Shown: positions 1 through 11,458 of the stretch, one piece after another
How positions within the stretch are numbered: position 1 is the first letter of the stretch
Layout of the letters: each line of letters opens with the position of its first letter
Assembly: GCF_012273895.1 (NCBI RefSeq)
Contig: NC_052114.1
Coordinates: forward strand, 1,178,001 to 1,242,000
Direction: 5' to 3'
DNA from: Zerene cesonia
Taxonomy: Eukaryota; Arthropoda; Insecta; Lepidoptera; Pieridae
DNA length: 64,000 nt
Translations under genes and position numbers: made by a program
The notes under the pieces: generated by a model
Told to the model about the DNA's origin: nothing
Database searches by the model: none
The model's input: the letters and a program-made list of their open reading frames with translations, nothing else

Positions 1-472
1 TGTGTTCGAAGAATATATCGCATTTTAAAAGCGCTTGTGTACCGAATTGTACTTGTGGGTGCATTTGAATTTCTGCTCTGTGCGTATGGGAATATGGTTC
101 AATGCTGGGTGTCGGAAAGCAGGCTTTTAAACAAAGATTTTTCGATACGAAACAATACAGTGCAAGACTATGAAATACCGATTGTACGAAGATAGTGAAA
201 ATAGACCTGATTTAAGAATGTATGATCAAACAAAATGCTATGTTCAGCAGGTTTAATATAAAAGGAAAATATTGAAAAATTATTGTCCTCCTATAATATA
301 ACATTAATTTAATGTTAATTTAACTGTACCTTTGTAAATTTCCAATAAAAACGGATTTGAATAATAGCGCACAGATAACATATTCATAACCTGTAAGAAT
401 AAGACATTCTGAATCGAGTATTTAAAGATAAATAAATTAAAAGTTCAAGTGTATAAGTAAAAATATCTTGCC

Positions 473-492
473 TTTGAGTTTGAGTTTGAGTT
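473..492. repeat. (TTTGAG)n microsatellite
   Basis: Three perfect TTTGAG units plus a partial one. The same unit forms the tail of the non-LTR end repeat seen at 7805-7886 (GTTTGAGCTTGAGC), so this may be what is left of such a tail, but no body is attached here. Confidence 0.7.
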
Positions 493-810
493 GTGCTCAA
501 TATTTCATTTCTATAAAAGCAAATCTCCTGCACTCTATTAAATTACAATGTGACTAAAATATTATGTTCTAGTCGTTCGCATTTCTAGTGTTAGGTATAC
601 TAAGACGAGCTTAGAGCTTCATACAATGTTAATGCCTATTGCCTAAGTGAATAAAACATAGATTTGTGTACCTATGTACCTATGTGGTCTGCGTATTAAG
701 GTATACCTTATATTTCTTGTACTATTTTAGGTACAGATGGGGTCCTAAGGGCATTGGACTTAGAAAATAACACTTGTCTAATTTTCAGTACAAATAGTAT
801 TGAATATGTA

Positions 811-1094
811 TCATCATCAGCCCACTGCTGGGACCCAAGCCTATTATGAGGGTTTAGGCCATAATCCACCACGCTGGCAAAGTGCGGGTTTGCAGGTGTC
901 ACATTTCGTCACATTTATGATTCTCAGATATGCTGGATTCCTCACGATGTTTTCCTTTACCGTTTCGAACAGTGGTGATGTCATCCACGTGTGTAGATAA
1001 ATTGAAAAATCAATTTATTTCCTGCACGCTCGCCTGGTCTCGAACCCCGACTTATCGATTTTGAAGTCCGAAATTCTCCCTACTGAGCCACCAC
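811..1094 (-). mobile_element. tRNA-derived SINE (family A), complete, with 12-bp target duplication
   Basis: Read on the minus strand the element starts with a perfect pol III A box TGGCTCAGTAGG (1079-1090) followed by a perfect B box GGTTCGAGACC (1036-1046), then a body shared with copies at 3539, 33441 and 14724, and ends in a GATGATGA tail. It is flanked by the identical 12-mer ATTGAATATGTA at 799-810 and 1095-1106, a target-site duplication typical of LINE-mobilised SINEs. The perfect duplication suggests a fairly recent insertion. Confidence 0.93.
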
Positions 1095-1578
1095 ATTGAA
1101 TATGTATTTAAACTTGATTACTTCGCATTTTATGTCGCTAAAGAGATATTAAAATCGAATTTTTTATTTTATAATTTAAACCTGCATTTCGCTTTAAGAT
1201 TAAGTTATTAATGCAAAATGTTGAGTCGTATACCATTTGTCAAAAGTATGTCTGTTTGTTTTTATTTCTTTGAATGGGTCAATCTTACTACAGGAAGGCG
1301 AGCCGGGATTAAGAAAAAAAAGCGAGTCACAGTTTCTGTAATTGCTATTCAGCTAAACTGATTTAATTACACAGTTTAAAAGCCATGACCGTAAATAATA
1401 TCTAACTTTTTTAATAAAATAAAAATAAAAATTTTGTTACACATACGTTAAACAAAAATAAACCAAACCCCTTCAAATTATCAAAACTAGACCAAATTCA
1501 AAAAGAGCTACACGACAGGCACAAGCTTTCAAAGAACGAAACCTATCATAAAATTTAGTTCACCCCATTAAAAGTTAA

Positions 1579-1902
1579 TTGTGGGAGTCGAGCACGCTTC
1601 GTTACGAATTGGGCCAGCTCGCACCGGGGAAGTACCACACCCCCACAGAAAACCGGCGTGAAATAGTGGTATGCCACTGTGTTTCGTACGGTGAGCGGGG
1701 GAGCCGGAGGCCTATTTCCTTTTCCTCACCCGTCCCAGTCCATTCCTTCTTTCCTGTCATGAATTCGTTCCTTTTCCCTTACCCACTAAAAGCGGGCAGC
1801 GCATTCGCAGAGGCACTACCTTTGCGAATGTTCATGGGCGGTGATAATCGTTTACCATCAGGCGAACCACCAGCTCAGTTGCCCGCTATGACATAAAAAA
1901 AA
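1579..1902 (+). mobile_element. Poly-A-tailed SINE-like repeat (family B), near full length
   Basis: Begins GTGGGAGTCGAGCACGCTTC and ends GCTATGACAT followed by A(9). The same order of blocks recurs at 14310 and, diverged or truncated, at about ten other places: GGGCCAGCTCGCACCGGG, then GTACCACACC, a CTTTTCC/CCCAGTCC pyrimidine-rich stretch, a short stem-loop (CATTCGCA at 1802-1809 pairing with TGCGAATG at 1823-1830), and TTACCATCAGGCGAACCACC. I see no clear A and B boxes, so the SINE class is inferred from size, poly-A and copy number. A 105-codon open frame across it is fortuitous. Confidence 0.85.
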
Positions 1903-1920
1903 AGTAAGAAACACAAGAAA

Positions 1921-1960
1921 CAATCGAATTGATAACATTTTCCCTTTTTTGAAGTCGGTA
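1921..1960 (-). repeat. End of ACCGACTTCAAAAAA repeat (family M)
   Basis: On the minus strand it reads ACCGACTTCAAAAAAGGG and then TTATCAATTCG, the same head as at 5547 and 33862. Only the terminal 40 bp or so is recognisable. Confidence 0.6.
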
Positions 1961-2471
1961 GAAAACATTTACTTACTACAACAATATACCTACCAAATAA
2001 CACAGAATAATACACACGAAGACATTTTGTTGATCTCTAAGGTTATTTCGTTAACTATATTATTATTTCTTCATACATTGCTATCTCTTGTCTCTGTGGC
2101 ACAATCAGTAGAAACAATTTGCTTGAAGCAGGCGCGTATTCCCCTTAGTCAATAATGGGCTTTATTAAACAAGATATTGAGGCAATATTACTATTTTAGT
2201 TCCGAAATTACTGCAATTACGATTCTCACGAGGCTCGGAAATGTAACAAAAGATTTTTTGATAAAGCGCCTACGTTTGTGGGAGAGAGAATATCTAATTG
2301 TGGACATTAGAAACACACGAGTTGGTAATAATTAAGAAGGTATGTCTTGTTATTACTGTTATGTGCAGATTTAATAGAGATTTAATATATTTACGAGTAT
2401 ATCAAAAGAAGGAAGGATAAACGTTTGTAATAATTTAACTGCTTTGGTTAAAGGTTAACCAGTGGTTAAGG

Positions 2472-2540
2472 GTAAGATGTTACGACGATTCAAAGCTGTT
2501 AATGGAGGAATTATAATTGAATAAATAAATTTTTGACTTT
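2472..2540 (+). repeat. Non-LTR retrotransposon 3'-end repeat (family S), fragment
   Basis: ATGTTACGACGATTCAAAG followed by TTGAATAAATAAATTTTTGA matches the layout at 7805-7886 and 42700-42775 (TGACGATTCAAAAGTGC, then GAATAAAT and a TTTGAG-like tail). I read it as the 3' tail of a LINE from its simple tail; the LINE body is absent. Confidence 0.6.
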
Positions 2541-2678
2541 GTATAGCAAACTAGTAATAAAAGATTTATAAAATTACACACAGTATGCTTTTGAAAGCGA
2601 ATGAAACTAAATACATAGCAGTATAGTTATAACTTGTAAGGAATATAAATAATTCATCTAGTATAAATTTTTTTATCA

Positions 2679-2808
2679 CTAGCTGTTCGCCCCGGTTTCA
2701 CTCATGGTACATAATATATAGTCTATGTCACTCAGCGTAATTGCAGCTTTATTATGCGTGATTCCGTGACCAAGGAAAATTAGGATTCATTTTTATCCTT
2801 ATAAGATA
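2679..2808 (-). mobile_element. Helitron-like element, 3' part (CTAG end at 2679)
   Basis: On the minus strand it ends in CCGGGGCGAACAGCTAG|T, the CTRR-type end. The body (GTCTATGTCACTCA... TTGCAGCTTT on the plus strand) is shared with 16048-16165 and resembles 39428-39598. It abuts the next element without spacer. Confidence 0.65.
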
Positions 2809-3008
2809 CTATTTGCGCCCCGCGATTTCACTCGCGTAAGTCCGTGTCCCGTAGGAATGTCGGGATAAAAAGTTGCCTATATGTTATTCCAGTTGTCTAG
2901 CTATCTACGTACCAAATTTAATTGCAATCGGTTCAGTAGTTTTTGCGTGAAAGAGCAGCAAACACGCACACATCCTTACAAACTTTCGCATTTATAATAT
3001 TATAGTAT
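2809..3008 (-). mobile_element. Helitron-like element (family C)
   Basis: Member of the most abundant family here. On the minus strand the complete form starts TCCTACTAATATTATAAATG and ends CGCGGGTGAAACCGCGGGGC then GCAGCTAG|T. This copy has CTAT-type decay at the CTAG end but keeps CCCGTAGGAAT, AGTTGCCTATATGTTATTCC and GGTTCAGTAGTTTTTGCGTG on the plus strand. Helitron assignment rests on the A|TC...CTAG|T termini and GC hairpin seen in the better copies. Confidence 0.75.
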
Positions 3009-3538
3009 ATATTTATTGACGTTTGTATAAGCTTTATGGAAAGAAGACGAATTGTTTTTGAATTATAATAACTAGAAACAAATAAATGTGCTATCGTTAT
3101 CCAATTCGCTCGTTCGTGTCAATCATTCAATCAATTTATATCATAATGGAAACAAAATCCATGCAATGTCTCGGTTTCCCGTATATATTTCACCTCAAAG
3201 GAAAGGCCCTTTCGCATGAATTCAATATAATTTTGTGTACAATTACAGAGTGTAAACTGCTTCAGAAACTGTCTCGCCATTGGAGTGATCTTGAAATTGG
3301 TTTGAAAGCTTCTTAAATGTCATTCACCTGGTGTTTCGCTTTCATTTGTTAGATTGGACAATTCAAATGGAAGGACCCACTTTGTAATTCGTAGATACGC
3401 TAATACATAGATGCATTTTGATAAAAAAGTTTTGTTTATTTAAAAACATACTGAAATAAATTTGTTAAGTGAAAATATTTGAATTTATACATAAATTATA
3501 AAATTGCTAGTAGGTTTAAAATGGATTAAATTTATATC

Positions 3539-3844
3539 ATCATCAGCCCTTCTATTGTTCCCACTGCTGGGACACAGGCCTCCTATGAGGGTTCAGGGCA
3601 TAATCCACCACACTGGCCAAGTGCGGGTTGGCAGATGTCACATGTCGTCGAACTTTTGATTCTTGGACATGCCGGTTTCCTCACGATGTTTTCCTTCACC
3701 GTTCTAAGCAGTGATGATGTTACCTACATGCGCAGATAAATTGAAAAATCAATTTATTTTCTGCACGTTCGCCCGGTCTCGAACCCCGACTTATCGATTT
3801 TGAAGTCCGAGGTTCTCGCCACTGAGCCACCACTGCTGCACTGC
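3539..3844 (-). mobile_element. tRNA-derived SINE (family A), complete
   Basis: Same family as 811-1094, with A box TGGCTCAGTGGC (818-829 of the 3-kb block) and B box GGTTCGAGACC (3775-3785) on the minus strand and a GATGATGAT tail at the left. The 11-mer AAATTTATATC flanks it at 3528-3538 and 3845-3855. This copy shows that the true 5' end includes GCAGTGCAGCAGTGG upstream of the A box. Confidence 0.92.
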
Positions 3845-4545
3845 AAATTTATATCGGAGTTGTGAAATACTTATTATAATTAAAAGTCGTTTAATGAAAG
3901 TCCATCCAAGTCTATGTCTGGTAGTTGCTCTCTATTAAAACATAATATCGTGTTATAAAAACATATCTCGTATCTCATTTCGAAAGAAAACGTAGAAAAC
4001 TTGACTGCAGTCTTTTTCCATAGGTTTTTATCCTCACGTATCCAAGATTCTCGCACTTAGCGCACTTTCTTTGTAAATTCGATTATCTAAATTGATTTTC
4101 ATGGTATTCATTTCGCAGTCTGTTTGAATGCAAAGGGAAGCCGTATCGTTAAATCTGAGAGAAAACTGCATTGCAGTCGAAGTGTATTAAAGAGACTTAA
4201 TCAAAAGCTCTCGATTCACACTTACGTAATGAATTGTGGGTGAATATTGCTTTGGATAATCTGGGACGATTTTAAATTTAATTCGAGTGAGATTTATTTG
4301 AAACAGAGGGATTATCGTATATGGATTAGTATTTATTGTATATGAAAGTATTTAAGGAAAAACTTTTTCTAAATGAGGGCAAGTTAATACACTACTTTGA
4401 TTTAGATGTTCTGTTTGTTACTTTTATGTACGAAATTTCATATACTTAGATTTTTTCTAGAACTCGTAAAAATACTGGCAGCACCGAAAACACTGCTCTT
4501 CTACGTACAGGCAAAAAATTCACCATTTTACATTTTGCTTGTATC

Positions 4546-4793
4546 GAAGAAGGTACCACACCTTAGCATGCTACTGCGTTTCGTTCGGTGAGTGGGGAGG
4601 GAGGGGGGGACGGGACCGAGTGTCCCTATCCTTTTCTTTGAATTCCCGCCGTCAGTCCTTTTTTTATAATTCACCCCTTAAAAGCAAATAACGCATTTGC
4701 GGCCCTTTTTCTGCAAATGTTTATGGGCGGTGGTGATCGCTTACCATCAAGCGAACCATCATCTCAGCCGCTCGCTATTCCATTAAAAATACA
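4546..4793 (+). mobile_element. Family B SINE-like repeat, 5'-truncated
   Basis: Starts at GAAGGTACCACACC, equivalent to about base 60 of the family, and runs through TTTCGTTCGGTGAGTGGGG, CATTTGCGG...CTGCAAATG and TTACCATCAAGCGAACCATC to a short CATTAAAAA tail. 5' truncation fits target-primed reverse transcription. Confidence 0.8.
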
Positions 4794-5189
4794 CTTTTAA
4801 ACAATTTTTTATAGTCCTATAAAACCTCTACAATGGTCACCCTACTCGGTTGACAACTTGACACAGATCAAGTGTGGAGTGGCATCACCGAAACGCTGAC
4901 GTCTGCTCTCTTCATCTTGAGCCGAAGAATACTTAAGTTGAACTCAAGGTTTCTCGTTAAGCTTATTGATCGGTACAGCACGAGGCTCTGAATTTATTGA
5001 CCTCTTATATTGCGTCCTTGTATTCCAAAATGTAAGGTAATTTCAACATTAAATGTAATTCTAGAAGGTTTTTAATCATTGTCCGCTCTAAAATTTAATA
5101 GTAAGAGAAGATGTCTTCTCTTTAGGGATATTGTTTTATAAACAAATTATAAAATAGGCGATTTTGTGTTTATTACCATAAGTTTATAC

Positions 5190-5330
5190 TGGGTGAACCG
5201 AATTATATGATTATTATTTTTTTTTCTTTGAAAGCTGCCTTCCATGAGGTTCTATTTAAATTTGGTTTAGTTTTGACAAATTGAAGGAGGTTTCGATGTT
5301 TGTAACATAGATTTTTTTATAAAATAAATT
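5190..5330 (+). repeat. Family M repeat, body only
   Basis: ACTGGGTGAACCGA, AAAGCTGCCTTCCATG and TCTATTTAAATTTGGTTTAG match the inner part of the copies at 5547 and 33862. The ACCGACTTCAAAAA head is missing. Confidence 0.55.
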
Positions 5331-5546
5331 ATTGGGAAAATGTTACAGAAGCATACGTTGTAAAACCACTGATGTTGCCACAATACCATCATCCCTAATC
5401 ATTCAATTCATGATAATTATCAATTTTAAATCAGTGTTAAAATTCATGTTATATCTGATTCAATGGGCATTTCATATCATTAAATTGGACGCGGTAATCA
5501 AACGATGATATATGATAGGCGGATGTATTCAACGCACTGCTGTTAT

Positions 5547-5730
5547 CAACCGATTTCAAAAAAAAACAGGAGCTTATCAATTTGACTTGTTTTTATTTTA
5601 CTTTTTTGGTGCGTTATCTCATAACTTTTTATGGGGTGAGTAGATTTTTATGTTTCCTTTTCTTTATTTAAAAGCTGGTGCCTATCAAGTTTCAATTTAG
5701 TCTAGTTCAATTTAAATCATTTAACATTAC
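5547..5730 (+). repeat. Family M repeat with head
   Basis: Head AACCGATTTCAAAAAAAAAC, then GGAGCTTATCAATTTGACT, a T-rich block, TGCGTTATCTCATAACTTTT and AAAGCTGGTGCCTATC. The same order is present at 33862-34050. The class of this repeat (common in insect DNA) is not evident from the sequence. Confidence 0.6.
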
Positions 5731-6064
5731 CTAAAAAAACGTTTGAAACTTCTACCAACGTCTGTTAATAACATCAAAACTTTTATACAAACATATTGTA
5801 ACAATATTTTTTGTGAAAGCATGTTTACAAGCTTGTCAAATGCAACGTTAACAATAATTTAAATTTACAAGTCGTCCGTTGAAAATTCTATTATATATCA
5901 TGGTATGTTCATAAAATGTTTTAAAATTTGTTTACTTTAAACTGAAATAAATCGAAATTCACTCAAAAAGTTTTTAATTATCAAAACCAATAGAGTATCT
6001 AAGAAAAATACATCTACATGTTACACTCAAAGACCGAAAGCGTAAGAGAAGAGAGAAAAAATAG

Positions 6065-6111
6065 CTCACACTGCGTTGTGGTTACAGTCTTAGTGCCACA
6101 ACGAAGTGTGG
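6065..6111. repeat. Inverted repeat hairpin
   Basis: CTCACACTGCGTTGTGG (6065-6081) can pair with CCACAACGAAGTGTGG (6096-6111) over about 15 bp with one mismatch; the loop is 14 nt. No repeat relatives seen. Confidence 0.75.
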
Positions 6112-7506
6112 CAATGAAGAATTACCACGACGCGTACTGCAATAATATCGAAAAATATACCATAGAATAAGTACAAAATATATGCTCAAAAACTCCCAGA
6201 GAGATATACTTGTAATTCGATGCCGATAATTTCAATATTTCCTTTTGTCTTTCATTTTGAAGTAAGATACATCCAAAAAACAGTCTCCAAAAAGCTAACC
6301 TTATCCTTAGGGTACACTAAATCTGAATACAAAAAATCTGAACCCAGACAAATTTATATAAAACTGATCTATTACTTAGTATAAACGGACAATCTCTGAA
6401 AAAGGTTTTAATGGAATCGGTAAGCGTGTATACTCAAGGAGGGATTATATTTTTCTCAAAGCTCATATTATCCTTCTTTTAGTGGGAGCTTTAATAGGGT
6501 CTGTGAGTGCACTTTTATGAGATACCGGATTCTGGTATTTATGTTTGAGTAATTCCCTTCTGTGTTTTATATATTTACGTGGCTTATGTAAATATTGGTG
6601 GACGCATTTTGAAATTGAGGTCAAAACCAGTTCAATTCTGAACATTTGAACATACGCTAATATTATGAAAGGGAAAGATTTGTATGTACCGGTCAGATTT
6701 ATAAGGATTTTTACAATTTAGTGCTCTATTATTAAAAAAAAAAATAGGATGCGTTGAACAATAATCATAGAACTGCAAAATATATATTTGTTATTATTGT
6801 ATTACAGAGAGCACATTTTTATCGGCTAGTAATAAACAAAGTGGATAAAATTTCTTTGAAATATTGAATATTTTGCACCTGACTGTTCTTAAGAATATTG
6901 TCTATCATATTTTATTTTATGTAAAATTTTTCGCTCAAATTTGTTTTATGACGTCATTTATCATGTCATTGTTTCTTATATTACGCTACGTTTCTTGTAT
7001 GCTCCATTTTTTATTTTTTTTTTAAATATCTATTGAAATATTTCAATCTTGGTATAATGAACTATAAAATTCAAAACGTACAATATTTTAAACTCAGCAG
7101 CAACGAAAGACCATTTATTATTTTCACAAACATAATATAATAAACAGCTGTGGACTACGCACGCTCCACGCAACGATCCATAATCTATCAAACAAGTTCC
7201 CTTAACTTTTTCATATATTGATAAGATATAAATTGATAGATTACACATTGGATGACACTGCATTCTCCGAGACAACTTGTCAACCCTTTTCACCAAAAAC
7301 CTTTGCGAATATTTCATACAGAACTAAGATTAATATTTCGACAATTTGTAAGGTGGAGGTAAAGACAGCAAGAGACATTGTTCGAGTTTCGCGTAAGGGT
7401 ACTGTCGTCGGCCATTTTGTTTGAAGATTAATCGTCTTGCGGCCTGACCACAGACAGGCGGGCGTTCGATACAATATGCTAAGAAAATACAGCCTGTGAA
7501 ATCTTC

Positions 7507-7534
7507 ACTAGTATCTACTAGTTTAGATACTAGT
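7507..7534. repeat. Perfect 11-bp palindrome with 6-nt loop
   Basis: ACTAGTATCTA (7507-7517) and TAGATACTAGT (7524-7534) are exact reverse complements separated by CTAGTT. Confidence 0.9.
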
Positions 7535-7804
7535 TTCTATCCAGGGTGACGCACCAGCCAGTTCATTTAAATTTGAATAGAACAAAGCCCTGTAAGGTAC
7601 CGCAAATGCATTCCATCCAGCCCATCTGTTGCAGCAATCTTATTCACAAGAGTCATGTGTTCTTTTTCTATAAAGTGACAGTTTTTATAAATCTCTGCTT
7701 AGATAAGAACTTAGACCTCTCGCTTCAAGACTCACGCTGAAATAAGTAAAACAGTAAAATAAATACGTAATTGGAAAATTGTACAATTATATAATGTTAA
7801 TGGT

Positions 7805-7886
7805 AAGACTAGATATGTTATGACGATTCAAAAGTGCTTCTAGAAGAATTCTAATTGAATGAATAAATTGTTTGAGCTTGAGCTTA
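7805..7886 (+). repeat. Non-LTR retrotransposon 3'-end repeat (family S)
   Basis: TATGACGATTCAAAAGTGCT, TTCTAATTGAATGAATAAAT and a TTTGAGCTTGAGC tail. Best preserved of the three copies (others 2472-2540 and 42560-42775). A LINE source is inferred from the simple-sequence tail. Confidence 0.65.
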
Positions 7887-8493
7887 AAAATATGATGAAG
7901 CTTATTTATATTGATTTATTTATACTACTAAGTTTTCTCTATAAATTTATATTTATGTTAATTTTCCTTGTATTGTGCTATTCCGGGAAAAGAAAAGGAA
8001 ACGAAAATTCTAATATTGTAGCACTAGAGTTAAGATCTTAGAAATTGTTAACCATTTTGAAGCACAAAATAAAATAAGATATGATTTTTAATAAAGCAGC
8101 ATTAAAGTTTTAAGATTATTTCAAATTGCCGAAGCATCATCTACATTTTTATTCATCAAGCAAATGCTCAAGCATTTTAAACTCAAACAATTTATAACAT
8201 AAATTTTGTTTTTTTTTTGCTGAAACATGCCAAACAATTATTTAATATCACGAAAATATTCAACTATCGTAACCAAAGAGCCAGCTTCAACAGACACCAA
8301 CAGCCGATCTTCATGCACTTGCAGAACCGAATAGCATTGATCACGTCCCGTCAGATTGCTTTTTCAGTATTCTAATATAAAACGTTTGTATTTGAGGACT
8401 TTCCTGCCAGTTCGAAAGACCTGTGGAACTGGAAAGGACTTTGATACAAACTATTCGTTAGATAAATGCTTCGATGAATCGGTGTATGCCTTT

Positions 8494-8595
8494 TAGCACG
8501 CTTATTAGCGTCACCTGTATTTTGTAGGTAACCGACTAGTTTAGACATGACTTTGTATCAAAATTCATTAACTTAAATAACTTAAAATTTTGACA
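8494..8595 (+). repeat. Family J repeat, left part
   Basis: TTATTAGCGTCACCTGTATT, GTAACCGACTAGTTTAGACA correspond to TTATTAGCTTCACTTGTATA and GTAACCGACTCCTTTAGACA in the copy at 32690-32945. The copy is interrupted after about 8600 and resumes near 8940. Confidence 0.65.
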
Positions 8596-8939
8596 AATTC
8601 CCCGCTTTAACTCATTATATTATTTGTGTAAAGCTTTTGTGACGTTTTGTTTTGTCTATAACTGGTATTTATATTTGTCAGGTTATACAGCCCTATGTCA
8701 GATCGTCAATTCAAAGCAGTACATCTCACCCGTGATTTTTCTTTAGCACATAGTATGCTTAAAACAAGCTCATAACAACACGACAACAAAATCCTGTGAT
8801 TATCTGTACAAAACGTGACATTCGCAGAATCCGTCCTCATTTGAATCGGGAGTTGCCATTTAATAAAGAAAAAGAAGACATGACTTTGACTCACAAAGTG
8901 CAGTATGTACACTTATCAAAGATTGGTTGATCAGTTTGC

Positions 8940-9100
8940 TCGGAACAATAATTTTATAAGATAATTTTTATACCCTGAATAAGATCATCAGGATTAAATA
9001 GTTTCCTTACGTATATTTACACTCTAATATGTAACTTCTTCAACAGCAATTGAGACAATTTAGTTGATTCTATCATTAAAGCGTTTTTTTTAGTTTATAA
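8940..9100 (+). repeat. Family J repeat, right part
   Basis: TAGTTTCCTTACGTATATTT, CAATTGAGACAATTTAG and GATTCTATCATTAAA match AATTTCCTTACGTATGC, AAATGAGACAATTTAAG and GATTCGATCATTTAAA at 32868-32935. About 340 bp of unrelated sequence (8600-8940) separates it from the left part, so an insertion is inferred. Confidence 0.6.
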
Positions 9101-9985
9101 AAATGTTCCTAGTTTATTGCGTGTTATTCGAAAGTACAATTTATGGTTTACATTTAAATAAAGAATAGAATATCAATTCACATCAAAGTTGTGTAAGAAA
9201 GGATGTCTTTGATTAATTAATATTGAAAAGTAGCCTTTTGTGGTGTCCTATTCATTAGACCTAGTCATAAGTCATAAGACAGCAAAACGTACATAATATG
9301 TTATGTTTGTTTTAATTTAAGGTGATTTTTTTTAAGATTATTAATCTTTTAAATTGCTTCACATGAATTTTAATAATCACTTGGAGCTCCATCGCTTTAC
9401 CCTACGTACCTCCACATATACGTGTCAAATTATTTATTTGTACCCGAGCGAATCAATCTAGAAATAAATCCTTTGATAACTGTAACAAAGCATCATCCTA
9501 CTCTCCGTTATTATTTCAACAGGTGGGAAGGCGGTGAACCATCATCCTATTGTCGACAAAACGTATTCTGGAGCCCATAAAAACCCCTTTCAATAAAATG
9601 CCACCCAACAACAGAAGATACAATAACCTAAATATCTTTTCCTTCATGCTTTCGTGATGTCCCTAGAGGGTATTCATTCAAGCGCCTTTAGAACTACTGG
9701 GTGAAGGGGTCAGGATAAACACAGTTCGCAGGACTTATGAATACTTGGGTGTCTTACACTTGGCTTCACGGCAATATTTTTCGATGAAATAATTTCCCCT
9801 TGCAAGTAGATATATATGTTGTCGACAATTTAATCTTGTACAAATTTTAACGCCTGTAAGATTAATATAAGCAATAATGATGTACAGATGCTAATATCTT
9901 TATACTCAAAAGGAGTTACTAATTGTACACATATATGAATTACATAGTGTTGGACTCTCAGAAAACTGTTTGAAAGATATAAACA

Positions 9986-10137
9986 CCTGCGGACGAACCC
10001 GTGAGCGAAAGCGAGTGTATCTAACACTTAACCTGTGTTATTTTGTTGCATCACTGCTTATTATCATCAAAATTCGTTCAGTGGGTTTTGCGTAAAAGAA
10101 CAAACATACATACATACATTCTTACAATGTTGTTAGT
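9986..10137 (-). mobile_element. Helitron-like element, diverged
   Basis: CCTGCGGACGAACCCGTGAG at the left and AAATTCGTTCAGTGGGTTTT then GCGTAAAAGAACAAACATAC at the right follow the family C order (minus orientation). It holds a (CATA)n stretch at about 10105. Terminal CTAG is lost. Confidence 0.55.
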
Positions 10138-11110
10138 AGAAATGGTATAATATTAGCGTTCATTGCATTGGTATTGTAAAAACTAATTCACATTTAACAT
10201 GAAATTCACCTAAGTCTTAGGCTTCAAGCAAAACGATTATTATTTGATATTGTATTGTATAAGTTTATATAAACTTCTAAGAATAAACAAAACTGAAACC
10301 ATAGTTGATTGATTAACAAAGTTAAAAACAACACAAGTTATTTGTCAGTATAACTTTCATATCGTTTGTTTAATCTATTATAAGCTTCCCTATTGTGGAG
10401 CCAAACACAAAACAATAGAATATTGTGTATTTATTCAATCAAATCAATAGTTAAATAGGATTGGAAAGAAATTATTACATACATATGTCTATTATTGATG
10501 ATGAATAATATATAGCTGAAGAATTTGTTTGAATGCGCTAAGCTCAGAACCTACAAGTTAGAATTCAAAAACATATTATATCAACGCGATAAAGAATAGC
10601 CTATGTAATTTTCTAGCCTCCTAACACAGACACAAAAATCAAGAGATAAAATCGGCCCACTGAAAGAAAATTAAGTTATAGAATTTAAGAAAAGTTACGT
10701 TTAAAATCTTTAAAAATTTAAGCATATATATTGTTATAGTAATCAGCACTTATCATGCTTATTTCTATTATATTAGAACCTATTTGCAAATTGTATTCCA
10801 TCTAAAAAATAACTTCAACATTACATCTTGATCCTCCATACTGACGTGGGTAATACATTCATCTGCTAAAAGGAAATTTTCCTAAAGAATCGAGATTTTG
10901 AATTAGTCCGTGTTTCAGCTAAAAGGAATATACATAAAGCACGGGACACACGGTGCCGAAGATCAGCTAGCTTTTTGTTGAAAAAAAAATCCCTTGTGGG
11001 CCATGGAGTAATAGGACTTCTAAATATTGTCTTACTTGGTTAGTTCCCACTGGGAATTAAAAACCGAACCACTCCTGGTCCAGTAGTTTACATTCATTGG
11101 GCAATGGAAG

Positions 11111-11275
11111 TAGAAGTCGAGCACGCTTCGGCACGAATTGGGTCAGCTCGCACCAAATCAGCGCTGCGCATTACGCGTAGCACATGCTGATAATTACCTT
11201 TTTTAGCATCACACCAATAAGTTATAAGTTCACTTTTTTATTTAACATTATGTGGTGGTGTTCAATAAAGATTCT
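11111..11275 (+). mobile_element. SINE-like repeat sharing the family B head but with another body
   Basis: The first 43 bases (AGTCGAGCACGCTTCGGCAC, then GAATTGGGTCAGCTCGCACC) are the family B head. From 11156 the sequence switches to AAATCAGCGCTGCGCATTAC and ends TATGTGGTGGTGTTCAATAA followed by AGATTC and T-rich sequence. This body is seen nowhere else in the window. Directly downstream lies a family B body without a head. Confidence 0.7.
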
Positions 11276-11284
11276 TTTTTTCTT

Positions 11285-11458
11285 TCTATGTTACTGAGTT
11301 TCTTGATAAGAGAGAAGCCGGCTCGTAACCTTTTCCTCAACTTTCCCAGTCCATTATTTTATTCGCGTCGTCAATCCTCTCCTAATTTACCCCTTATGAG
11401 TAACGCATTTGCAGCAGCCCTACCCCTGTTCCCCAAATGTACATGGGTAATCTCTTCG
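11285..11458 (+). mobile_element. Family B body, lacking the head
   Basis: GTTACTGAGTTTCTTGATAA, GAAGCCGG, CTTTCCCAGTCCATTATTTT, TAACGCATTTGCAGCAGCCC and AAATGTACATGGGTAATC follow the family B order. It continues where the element at 11111-11275 left the family B sequence, giving a head-foreign body-B body mosaic. Confidence 0.7.

Noticed and set aside
1579..1896. 105-codon plus-strand frame
   Set aside because: It coincides with a full family B repeat; the same kind of frame appears in other copies and breaks with divergence.
10100..10122. CRISPR-like or satellite array from CATACATACATA
   Set aside because: A four-base microsatellite inside a Helitron-like repeat.
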